From contig NZ_JAATEM010000013.1 in NCBI RefSeq assembly GCF_012034205.1, positions 1-64,000 on the forward strand: a stretch of DNA of 64,000 bases. The letters are read 5' to 3'. This document shows positions 16,705-24,735 of this stretch, piece by piece (position 1 is the first letter of the stretch; the number at the start of each line of letters is the position of its first letter). The notes below the pieces were generated by a model, which saw only the letters and a program-made list of their open reading frames with translations, had not been told where the DNA came from and did no database searches. This stretch comes from Streptomyces composti (lineage in GTDB: Bacteria; Actinomycetota; Actinomycetes; Streptomycetales; Streptomycetaceae). The position numbers were made by a program, and so were the translations under genes.

Positions 16705-17561
16705 GGCGTCGCTCCGATCCCGGCGAACAGGTCGCTCTCCCTGATGTCGGACGGACGCCCCCGTACCAACTCGTAGTACTCGGTGGTGAACAGGGGCTGG
16801 GCGAGCTCGTTGGAGAGGGCGAAGTACGGCTCGTGCACGGTGATCTGGGTGGCGTGGGCGCGCATCGCGGCGGCCTTGGCCGCGGCGGCGGGCCCGGTGC
16901 CCTCGACGGCGGCGGTGATGCGCTGGTCGTCGACGACGCCGGGCACGTCGTCGACGGTGGCCGCCTTCTCGAAGGGCAGGCGGGGCAGGTCCTCCCTGAG
17001 CCGGTCGAAGGCCTGCTCGGCGACGGAGCGGGGGACCCGGTTCCAGTAGACCTTGGCGACGGGGCAGCCGGCCTCCTCGGCCAGTCCGACGGCCCGCATG
17101 GCGACGCGGTGGGTCTGGATGTGGTCGGGATGCCCGTATCCGCCGTTGTCGTCGTAGGTGACCAGCACCTGGGGCCGCACCTCGCGGATCACCTCGAGGA
17201 GCAGCCCGGCCGCCTGGTCCACGTCGGCCTGCCAGAAGCAGCCGGGGTCGTCGTTGTCGGGCAGCCCCATCATCCCGGAGTCGCTGAACCGGCCGGCGCC
17301 GCCGAGCAGCCGGAAGTCGTGCACGCCCAGCGCACGCATGGCCTCGCGCAGCTCCCGGTGGCGGTGCTGCCCGAGGGCGGCACCGCCGAGGTGGGCCAGC
17401 TCGGGCGGGATGACCTCGCCCCGCTCGCCGAGCGTGCAGGTGACCAGCGTCACGTGCACGCCCTCGGCGGCATACCGGGCCATGGTCACGCCGTTGTTGA
17501 TCGACTCGTCGTCGGGGTGCGCGTGCACCAGCAGCAGACGTCGAGCGGGCAGTTCCGTCAT
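16701..17561 (-). CDS. mshB: Mycothiol biosynthesis deacetylase
   Basis: A 286-residue zinc deacetylase (PIG-L/LmbE fold) acting on GlcNAc-inositol, the second step of mycothiol synthesis. The signature AHPDDE lies at 14-19, and His15, Asp18 and His147 (in YGHPDH) match the zinc ligands His13, Asp16 and His147 of the M. tuberculosis enzyme. The C-terminal [19 protein letters not shown] segment is typical of MshB rather than of Mca. Start at 17561. The downstream membrane gene overlaps. Mycothiol confirms an actinobacterial host. Confidence 0.95.
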   Translation of the reverse strand: MTELPARRLLLVHAHPDDESINNGVTMARYAAEGVHVTLVTCTLGERGEVIPPELAHLGGAALGQHRHRELREAMRALGVHDFRLLGGAGRFSDSGMMGLPDNDDPGCFWQADVDQAAGLLLEVIREVRPQVLVTYDDNGGYGHPDHIQTHRVAMRAVGLAEEAGCPVAKVYWNRVPRSVAEQAFDRLREDLPRLPFEKAATVDDVPGVVDDQRITAAVEGTGPAAAAKAAAMRAHATQITVHEPYFALSNELAQPLFTTEYYELVRGRPSDIRESDLFAGIGATP

Positions 17562-18273
17562 GCCCCCAGCCTACGAGGCCACGGCGGCGCGCCGGCCGTT
17601 CCGGGCCCGTCATGCCTTGTCGTCGAGTACATGAGCGAGGCGAGCGCGATGCGCTCGATCCAGTCGATGACGTCTGTCACCTCGGCCTCGTCGATCGGAC
17701 GCCGTTGTTTGAGATCCCCGTCGATCAGGTCGGCGTCATGTGCGATCTTGTTGCGGCGCTGGGTGATCTCCAGAAGCGGCTGCGCAGCGTCTTCTCGTTG
17801 AACGTCGTGCGCCCCTGGAAGAACTCCTTGTTGATGCAGCCCGCCGCCTCGTACCAGACCTTTTTCTCGGTCACGAGTTCGAGCACTCCGGCGATCTTGC
17901 CAGGGTGCTGGGAGGGCCTGGACGGAGAGCTTGTCACGCAGGTGTTCCAGGACCGCCTCGGAGAGCGTGACCTCACCCCGCCGCACTGCCTCGACCTGGT
18001 GCAGCGGCAGCTCGTATTTGCGCAACTGGGGCGGCATCGCGGGACTGTCCTTCAACGTCAGTTCAGCGACCCGGCGCAGCACCTCCTCGTGCAGCCAGTG
18101 GTCGAGGGCGGCGACGGCCTGGAAACAGCCATCCGCTCCCCACGATCACTCTTCGCCACGCTCTGCAGAAGCACGATCGCGGAGCCGCCGGGGGGCGGGT
18201 CAAGCCAGAATGTGCACCTTGGGCGAAGGTGACTGAAACAGTCCCCTCGGTTTCCGGAACACGTACCCTTCAC
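17558..18273 (-). pseudogene. Decayed HEPN-domain gene with three frameshifts
   Basis: Three reading-frame switches are needed to follow one protein. MAV near 18130 must join FQAVAALDHWLHEEVLRRV; then, after RDKLSVQ near 17905-17925, the frame moves to PGKIAGVLELVTEKKVWYEA; and near 17780 it returns to LLEITQRRNKIAHDADLI. The last part contains RNKIAH (17738-17755), an Rx4H motif typical of HEPN ribonuclease-like domains. The preserved helical character suggests a RiboL-PSP-HEPN-like protein of defence or toxin type, now inactive. The reading runs into the first codon of mshB. The order of pieces is clear; the family assignment is moderate. Confidence 0.6.
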
Positions 18274-18354
18274 GCCGTGCCTGCTCCGTGCCGTCGTCCT
18301 GGTAGCGCGGAGGCCGCTCGTGGAGAAGACCGCATGGACGGAGATGCCGTCAGG

Positions 18355-19287
18355 CTAGGCAGCCTCCTGGAGATCGGTTCGGCAGTCGCGGCAGAGGGCG
18401 CCGGGGTGGGGTGAACGGAAGCCTCGATCGCAGCCGTCGCAGTTCCGCATGGGGTACCGGACGGGTGCCGGCGGGGCGGTGGCAGGTGCTCGGTGCGGGG
18501 CGGGTGGCGGGAGCTGAGCGGCCAGACGGTGAGCCAGGAGGGCGGCGGGCCGCCGTAGCCCCTCGGGCGGCAGGTCGGCGGTCAGGGCCCTGCGTACGGC
18601 GGCGGGAGTGACATCCCGTTCCAGCCAGGCGGCGACACCGGGCGCCAGATGGGCCGTGTCGTCGGCCGAGAGGAGCAGTCGTGAGTCATGGCGGCGGAGG
18701 TCCGCCAGGAGGTCGGTGGCGGCCTGGAACAACGCGGGGACATGGCACTCGGGGCGGGGCACGGCGGGGAGCAGCCTGCCCCGGGGTTCTCGCGACGCAC
18801 GGCTCCCACTGCTCCCCCTCGGGGTGTGCTCCGCCCGGGGCTCCCGGGGTGCCCGTGCCGCCGGGGAGGCGCCCTCGGTGGGGCGGCGGGCCGCCGCCGG
18901 CTGGTTGCAGGAGATCGTGCGGGTGACGATCCGGCCGGAGGGGGTGCGGACGCGTTCGCGTCGCAGATAGCCGTGGGCCTCCAGCTCGCGCAGGGCGGCG
19001 GCGATCCGGGTGGCTCCCTCGGGGAACCGGGCGGCGAGGGTCTTGATGTCGGCCGGCGCGCCGTTCGGCAGCGACTGGAGGTGCGTACCGAGCCCGATCG
19101 CGAGGAGCGAGAGCTCCGGGTGCTGGGCCAGGTGGTTGCCGATCACCGTGAAGCGGGTGGTGTGGCGGGTGTTGTCGTGCTGGAGCCCGCCGGTGCGGTG
19201 GGCCGCGCCGGACCGCCGGTTCGGGTGCTTGTCGCCCGCAACGCGGGCGTGCGCGCGGGGAGGCACGCTAGGGTTCTGGGTACCCAT
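18355..19287 (-). CDS. Winged-helix protein with C-terminal zinc ribbon
   Basis: A 310-residue protein. Residues 45-115 form a helix-turn-helix/winged-helix segment (LAIGLGTHLQSLPNG, FPEGATRIAAALRELEAHGYLRRERVRT) resembling replication-initiator or GntR-like wHTH. A low-complexity linker and a helical domain follow, and the end carries Cys283, Cys286, Cys299 and Cys302, a CxxC-x12-CxxC zinc ribbon (CDGCDRGF...LCRDC). Such proteins are widespread and multi-copy in Streptomyces, often in accessory regions; function unknown, DNA binding likely. Start at 19287 with a GAAGAAGAGG purine tract upstream. Confidence 0.8.
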   Translation of the reverse strand: MGTQNPSVPPRAHARVAGDKHPNRRSGAAHRTGGLQHDNTRHTTRFTVIGNHLAQHPELSLLAIGLGTHLQSLPNGAPADIKTLAARFPEGATRIAAALRELEAHGYLRRERVRTPSGRIVTRTISCNQPAAARRPTEGASPAARAPREPRAEHTPRGSSGSRASREPRGRLLPAVPRPECHVPALFQAATDLLADLRRHDSRLLLSADDTAHLAPGVAAWLERDVTPAAVRRALTADLPPEGLRRPAALLAHRLAAQLPPPAPHRAPATAPPAPVRYPMRNCDGCDRGFRSPHPGALCRDCRTDLQEAA

Positions 19288-19514
19288 CGGGAAGGCCTCT
19301 TCTTCCTCGGTGGTCAGGCCCTCGCACTGGGATTGCCCGTCCCGGCGGGGGCCGTCTCATGTCTGCGGTTGTGGTGGTGCGTTGCGCCGAGCGTCGGGCC
19401 TTGAGGGCTGGCAGATCCAGCCGGTTCGGGGATGTTCACCCGCCCGAGTGAGCGCGGCCGTGGGCGGGAGGGGTGGGGCTTGGAAGGGTTCTTCCACCCC
19501 GAGTTCTTTGCCTT

Positions 19515-19982
19515 TCAGTCGTCGACGGCACCGGAACGCGGGGAGCCGGGTTCCGGTGACGTGAGATCGATCTCCGCCCAGACGGTCTTGCGCGGGAAGC
19601 GCCCCTCGCTGACCCCCCAGCGGTCGGCGAGCGCGTCCACGAGGAGCAGCCCACGCCCCGACTCAACGTCGGCACCGGGCTCCCGGAGCACGGGGCGCCG
19701 CTCACCGCGCGTGTCGCTCACCTCGATGCGGAGCGTGGCGCCGACCGCGTAGAGCGTCAGGCGGAAGCTGCGGCCCGGGACACGGCCGTGCGTGGCCGCA
19801 TTGGCCGCGAGCTCGGCGATGACATGGCTCGCGGTCGCGTCCGGGAGTTCCCAGCTCCGCAACGCGTTCACCGCGAGCAGACGGGCGAGGCGGGCACCGC
19901 GCGGGGTGCAGGACAGCAGCACGCTGAAGCTGCGGACCCTGGCGTCGAGCTGGGTTCCGGTCTCGATGATTTCCTGATTCAC
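19515..19982 (-). CDS. HATPase_c_2 anti-sigma-type ATP-binding protein
   Basis: About 155 residues forming an RsbW/SpoIIAB-like ATPase fold: the N-box HVIAELAANAATHG, then VSDTRGERRPV, GRGLLLVDALADRWG and the C-terminal KTVWAEIDL. Related Streptomyces proteins act as serine kinases or anti-sigma factors. The GTG at 19982 gives a normal family length; no strong ribosome site is visible, and upstream frames look non-coding. It is divergent from the XRE-DUF5753 gene, the standard layout of WhiJ/AbaA-like triads. Confidence 0.85.
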   Translation of the reverse strand: MNQEIIETGTQLDARVRSFSVLLSCTPRGARLARLLAVNALRSWELPDATASHVIAELAANAATHGRVPGRSFRLTLYAVGATLRIEVSDTRGERRPVLREPGADVESGRGLLLVDALADRWGVSEGRFPRKTVWAEIDLTSPEPGSPRSGAVDD

Positions 19983-20135
19983 GTCACTCAGCGTGTCCAA
20001 CCGGACGTACCGTGTGAGGTGATTGCTCCGCTGCGTAGAGCGACCGTCCAGGACTTGTCCAGCGCTGTCCGGGCTGTCGGCACGGCTCCTGCGGGCGGGC
20101 GCGACAGCACGGCACAGCACTACGAAGGGACGCGC

Positions 20136-21020
20136 ATGTCGGTGAACGGCGAGGCGGTGCGGGTCAGGGCCGAGACGGATCAGACGGACGAGCCGGGCTG
20201 GGACGTGGACCCGGACGACGCCTGGGCCCTCGCCGTAGTGGCTACCGTGGGACGGCAGTTGAGGCTCCGCCGGGAGGCCGCAGGGATGCGGGTCGGCGAG
20301 TTCGCGGCAGCGGTCGGGTACGGGGAGGACCTCGTCTACAAGATCGAGACCGGCAAGCGGATCCCCCGCCCCGAGTATCTGGACACGGCGGACGAGGTAC
20401 TCGGCGCCGGGGGGCTCGTCGCGGCGATGAAGGAGGACGTGAAGAAGGTCCGGTACCCGAAGAAGGTGCGGGATCTGGCGCAGATGGAGGCGCGGGCGGT
20501 GGAGCTTCAGCTCTATGACCCGCTGCACATTCACGGGCTGTTGCAGACCCCGGAATACTCGCGCGCGCTCCTGTCGATGCGACGCCCCGCCTACTCAACG
20601 GAGGAAGTGGAGCGGTTCATCGCAGCACGCGTAGCTCGCAAGGCGATCTTCGAGCGAGACCCGGCACCCGACCTCAGCTTCGTCCTGGAGGAGTGGACGC
20701 TTCGGCGACCACTCGGTGGAAGGGAGATCCTGCGCAGTCAGCTTGAACACCTGCTTGCAGCAGGAAAGTTGCGCAACGTCGAGCTCCAAGTGATGCCGAT
20801 GGAACGCTATGAGCATGCCGGGGTGGACGGTGGCATTGAGGTGCTCAAGTTTGAGGACGGTTCAGCGGTCGGCCGTTCACCAGCAGTGGCCAACGGACGA
20901 CCGGTTTCTGACCTGCGCCAGCTCCGTATCCTGGAACTACGGTATGGCATCATCCGGGCGCAGGCCCTCACGCCGCGTGAGTCCGCCTCGTTCATCGAGC
21001 AACTGCTGGGGGAGACATGA
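20136..21020 (+). CDS. XRE-family regulator with DUF5753 (WhiJ-like)
   Basis: A 294-residue protein: HTH_31/XRE domain at about 38-95 (GRQLRLRREAAGMRVGEFAA, VYKIETGKRIP) and a DUF5753 domain from about 125 to the end (GLLQTPEYSRALL, RKAIFERDP, LRNVELQVMP). Paralogues in S. coelicolor such as WhiJ affect development and work with a DUF397 partner. Here the partner follows with a 4-bp ATGA overlap, and a HATPase gene is divergent, giving a complete triad. The start at 20136 is preceded by GAAGGG. Confidence 0.93.
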   Translation: MSVNGEAVRVRAETDQTDEPGWDVDPDDAWALAVVATVGRQLRLRREAAGMRVGEFAAAVGYGEDLVYKIETGKRIPRPEYLDTADEVLGAGGLVAAMKEDVKKVRYPKKVRDLAQMEARAVELQLYDPLHIHGLLQTPEYSRALLSMRRPAYSTEEVERFIAARVARKAIFERDPAPDLSFVLEEWTLRRPLGGREILRSQLEHLLAAGKLRNVELQVMPMERYEHAGVDGGIEVLKFEDGSAVGRSPAVANGRPVSDLRQLRILELRYGIIRAQALTPRESASFIEQLLGET

Positions 21021-21226
21021 CCCGCAATATTTCGTCGGAGGACGCCTCCGGCCTGGCGTGGTTCAAGAGCAGTTACAGCAGCGGCAGTGAGGGCGACTCC
21101 TGCGTCGAAGTCGCCACCGAGCCCAGCACCGTCCACGTCCGTGACTCCAAGAACGTCGAAGGCCCCCGCCTGGCCTTCACCCCCGCCGCGTGGGCCGGCT
21201 TCGTGCCGTACGCGGTCGGGGGCTGA
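21017..21226 (+). CDS. DUF397 small protein (BldB/WhiJ-partner type)
   Basis: A 69-residue DUF397 protein with the hallmark LAWFKSSYSSGSEGDSCVEVA and VRDSKNVEGPRLAFTPAAWAGFV. It begins inside the stop of the XRE gene (ATGA), so both are co-translated. DUF397 proteins are thought to form complexes with, and modulate, the adjacent XRE regulator. Confidence 0.93.
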   Translation: MTRNISSEDASGLAWFKSSYSSGSEGDSCVEVATEPSTVHVRDSKNVEGPRLAFTPAAWAGFVPYAVGG

Positions 21227-21301
21227 GTCGGCGACTCCTGCTCGACCTCGGCCTCCGGTACGTCCACGTCGCCGCCAAGGGAGCGGGCGATGGCGGTGAA
21301 C

Positions 21302-22030
21302 TCAACTTCTTGAACGGCCCGTTCTCGTCCTGGGACTCGACGCGCGAGGAGCGGGGTCGCCCGGCCGGTAGGCCGCCACGAAGTCGTCCAGGTGGGCGCG
21401 GGTGAGCGGGCGCTGCTTCAGCGTGAAGTGCTGGCCCGTGCGGGAGTCGTAGACCCATGTCTCAGTGGTGTGCGGCTTGCCGCCGACGCGCGGGGGGGAT
21501 TCTTCTCGAAGAAGAGAACGTTCGCTTGACGCCGTTCGGCCTCGGCGCGGGCCCGGCGTTCGGCTTCCAGGCGGTCGCCCGCCTCCGACAGCTTCACGCG
21601 GGACTCGGCCGGCGTGCGCCGGTGATGGTCCGGCGCCTCGCACAGCTCCGCGATCTCCTGCGGATCGGTCTGGGCGTCTCGGCGGGGAGCGTGGGCGGGA
21701 CGAACGCGGTGACCGCTCGGGTGCCGCCCATGGCCCGGTCGAAGAGATCGCCCAGCTGCCAGCACAGCTTCAGGGCTTCCGGAGCCTTGGTGGTGTCGAA
21801 GAGGTGGTGGTGCGCGGCGTCGTTGCGGCCCCGGCGCAAGGTGCCGAAGGCAGCACGGCTCCAGCCGACCAGGACCCCGGCCCGGGTGAGCGCGTTGAGA
21901 CGGTCGATCGGGCGGGTCCCCTCGACGCGCGTGCCCGTTCGGGTGACGAACTCCTCGGCCAGCACCTCACCGAACTGGCCAGCGCTGACGTAGGCGGCGT
22001 TCGGGTTGGTCAGGACGGTGAGTTCTCCTC
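21302..22030 (-). pseudogene. Type I restriction-modification remnant (HsdR-like N part fused to HsdM-like C part)
   Basis: Read right to left, the minus strand gives a DUF4145-like segment as found at the N-terminus of HsdR-type helicases (TNPNAAYVSAGQFGEVLAEE, NDAAHHHLFDTTKAPEAL), then a charged coiled coil. It passes directly to the C-terminal part of an HsdM methyltransferase (NVLFFEKNPPR, then TETWVYDSRTGQHFTLKQRP and LTRAHLDDFVAAYRPGD). At least two frameshifts are needed, one about 21650-21690 and one at a seven-base homopolymer (21492-21498), and the start is missing. This is best explained by an internal deletion of an hsd locus followed by decay. Confidence 0.65.
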
Positions 22031-22195
22031 GTCCACGCGCGCCGCCCCCTCGTCCGCTCGCCCAGCACCTCGCTCGTGCCGCGCCCGACAAGCTTACGAA
22101 GCCTCGGCCAGGGGGAGCAGGAAAACCGGACTCACGCAGCCCGGACCGCGGCGCGGGCCGAGCACGCCTTGGTGCAGGCACCAGCCGAGTGTCGC

Positions 22196-22390
22196 TCAGA
22201 ACTTGATACTGCCGATCATGCCCGCGATGTTCGTCGTCAGCTCGTTGATCGTCGGAGCGACGGTGGAGGACGCGAGGTAGAAGCCGAGGAGCATGCACAC
22301 GATCGCGTGGCCCGCCTTCAGGCCCGACTTCTTGATCAGCAGGAAGACGATGATCGCCAGCAGCACCACCGCCGAAATCGAGAGTGCCAC
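22196..22390 (-). CDS. 64-residue two-helix membrane peptide
   Basis: Sequence begins MALSISAVVLLAIIVFLLIKK: a membrane helix (about 4-19), a basic turn KKSGLKAG, a second hydrophobic stretch (about 28-43) and an amphipathic tail ending GMIGSIKF. GTG start at 22390 with a near-perfect GGAGGTGA site (22397-22404) six bases upstream, so it is probably well translated. Similar short peptides occur in Streptomyces accessory regions, but I do not recognise a function. Its base composition is less GC-rich than the neighbours'. Confidence 0.75.
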   Translation of the reverse strand: MALSISAVVLLAIIVFLLIKKSGLKAGHAIVCMLLGFYLASSTVAPTINELTTNIAGMIGSIKF

Positions 22391-22597
22391 GGCGGCTCAC
22401 CTCCAAGGGTCCAAGGCATGGGGGCGGACAAGTCGACACGGCCATCCAGTTGTTGATGCAGTTGTCGACACAGATAAATCCACTTGGATGCTGAGCAGGT
22501 TCATACCCACTCTGCGCCAGCGATCATAACTATTCGTACCTGCGCATCGATCGGCGCACGGCCGCACAAGGGGGCGCATGGCCAATATGGTCAGGGC

Positions 22598-24721
22598 ATG
22601 ACGACCGAGACCGACTCCTTCCCCCGACGGCACGCCCGCACCCAGCGCTTCACGCTCGGCGCGCCGCGTTCGTTCACCGTGGCGCCCGACGGCTCCCGTG
22701 TCGTGTTCCTGCGCTCCGGTTCCGGCACGGACCGGGCGAACTCGCTGTGGGTGCTCGACACGGAGGAGGGCACGGAGCGCGTGGCGGCCGACCCGCGCGC
22801 CCTCCTCGGGGGCCTGGAGGAGCATCTCTCCCCCGAGGAGCGGGCCCGGCGCGAGCGCAGCCGCGAGGGCGGGGCCGGCATCGTCTCCTACGCCACCGAC
22901 GCCGCCGTGGAGCTGGCGTCTTTTGCCTTGTCAGGGCGGCTCTTCACGGCCGAGCTGCGGGCCGGGACGGCCCGTGAGCTGCCCGCCGCCCACCCGGTGA
23001 TCGACCCCCGCCCCTCCCCCGACGGCCGCCATGTCGCCTATGTCGCGGGCGGCGCCCTGCGGGTCGTCTCCGCGGAGGGAGCGGACGACCGCGCACTCGC
23101 CGCCCCGGACGACGGCACCGTCTCCTACGGAATGGCCGAGTTCATCGCCGCCGAGGAGATGGGGCGCTCGCGGGGCTTCTGGTGGTCACCGGAGTCGGAC
23201 CGGTTGCTGGTGGCGCGCGTGGACGACGCGCCGGTGCGACGGTGGTTCATCTCCGATCCGGCGCACCCGGAGCGGGAGCCGAGCCGGGTGGCCTACCCGG
23301 CCGCGGGCACCCCCAACGCCGATGTACGGCTGTTCGTGATCGGGCTCGACGGGGTGCGCACGGAGGTGTCCTGGGACCGGGCCCGCTACCCGTATCTCGC
23401 GCGAGTGCACTGGTCAGGGGCGGGTGCGCCGCTGCTGCTCGTGCAGGCGCGCGATCACCGCAGCCAGCTGTTCCTGGCGGTGGACCCCGACACCGGGGCG
23501 ACCCGGATGGTGCACGCCGACGAAGATCCGACTTGGCTGGAACTTTTCCCCGGGGTTCCCTGCTGGAGCCCCTCAGGGCGGCTGGTGCGGATCACCGACG
23601 AGGGGGGTGCCCGACGCCTGGTGGTGGGCGAACGGCCGCTCACCGGGCCGCAGTTGCACCTGCGGGCGGTGCTCGACGTCTCCGACGACGATGTGCTGGT
23701 CGCGGCCTCGGCGGGCGAGGAGGCGGCCGAGCCGGAGATCGGCGAGGTGCATGTGTACCGGGTGAACGAGCTGGGGGTGGAGCGGCTCTCCCAGGAGCCC
23801 GGGGTGCACTCGGCGGTGCGGGCCGGGAACGTCACCGTGCTGGTCTCGGCGACCCTGGACCGGCCAGGTGCGCGGGTGCGGATCCTGCGTGACGGGAAAC
23901 CGACGGGGGCTGTCCCGTCATATGCCGACGATCCCGGTATGTCGCCCCGGGTGACCTTGACCCATGGGGGCGCACGCCGCATCCCGTGCGCCGTGCTTAT
24001 GCCCCGGGACTACTCCGGGAACGCCCCACTCCCCGTCCTCATGGACCCCTACGGCGGACCCCACGGCGCCCGGGTGCTGGCCGCGCACAACCCGCACCTG
24101 ACCTCGCAGTGGTTCGCCGACCAGGGCTTCGCGGTGGTCGTCGCCGACGGCCGGGGCACCCCGGGCCGCTCCCCCGCCTGGGAGAAGGCCGTCCACCACG
24201 ACTTCACCCTCTCCCTGGACGACCAGATCGAGGCCCTGCGCGACCTGGCGGCGTCCCACCCCCTCGATCTCTCGCGGGTCGCCGTCCGCGGCTGGTCCTA
24301 CGGCGGCTACCTCGCCGCGCTGGCCGTGCTGCGCCGCCCCGACGTCTTCCACGCCGGGATCGCCGGCGCCCCGGTGACGGACTGGCGGCTGTACGACACC
24401 CACTACACCGAGCGGTACCTGGGCGACCCGGCCACCCGTCCGGAGACCTACGCCAAGAGCTCCCTCGTCACCGACGACGGGCTGTCCGGCGCCGGTGAGC
24501 CGCACCGCCCGCTGATGATCGTGCACGGACTCGCCGACGACAACGTGGTCGTCGCCCACGCCCTGCGCCTGTCCTCCGCCCTCCTTGCCGCGGGCCGCCC
24601 GCACGAGGTGCTGCCGCTGTCGGGGGTGACCCACATGACCCCGCAGGAACAGGTCGCGGAGAACCTGCTGCTCCTCCAGGTGGACTTCCTCAAGCGCTCC
24701 CTGGGACTGCCCAGGGACTGA
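22598..24721 (+). CDS. Prolyl oligopeptidase / dipeptidyl-peptidase IV family (S9)
   Basis: A 707-residue cytoplasmic S9 serine peptidase: an N-terminal DPP4-type beta-propeller (about 60-430, with AEFIAAEEMGRSRGFWWSP, the DPP4 EE motif that recognises the substrate N-terminus) and an alpha/beta-hydrolase domain (about 480-707). The triad is Ser567 (GWSYGGY), Asp647/648 (HGLADDNV) and His679 (SGVTHMT). No signal peptide. It probably trims short peptides; the proximity to two oligopeptide importers is suggestive. ATG 22598 is chosen for family length. Confidence 0.92.
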   Translation: MTTETDSFPRRHARTQRFTLGAPRSFTVAPDGSRVVFLRSGSGTDRANSLWVLDTEEGTERVAADPRALLGGLEEHLSPEERARRERSREGGAGIVSYATDAAVELASFALSGRLFTAELRAGTARELPAAHPVIDPRPSPDGRHVAYVAGGALRVVSAEGADDRALAAPDDGTVSYGMAEFIAAEEMGRSRGFWWSPESDRLLVARVDDAPVRRWFISDPAHPEREPSRVAYPAAGTPNADVRLFVIGLDGVRTEVSWDRARYPYLARVHWSGAGAPLLLVQARDHRSQLFLAVDPDTGATRMVHADEDPTWLELFPGVPCWSPSGRLVRITDEGGARRLVVGERPLTGPQLHLRAVLDVSDDDVLVAASAGEEAAEPEIGEVHVYRVNELGVERLSQEPGVHSAVRAGNVTVLVSATLDRPGARVRILRDGKPTGAVPSYADDPGMSPRVTLTHGGARRIPCAVLMPRDYSGNAPLPVLMDPYGGPHGARVLAAHNPHLTSQWFADQGFAVVVADGRGTPGRSPAWEKAVHHDFTLSLDDQIEALRDLAASHPLDLSRVAVRGWSYGGYLAALAVLRRPDVFHAGIAGAPVTDWRLYDTHYTERYLGDPATRPETYAKSSLVTDDGLSGAGEPHRPLMIVHGLADDNVVVAHALRLSSALLAAGRPHEVLPLSGVTHMTPQEQVAENLLLLQVDFLKRSLGLPRD

Positions 24722-24735
24722 GCCCGGCCCGCCGC

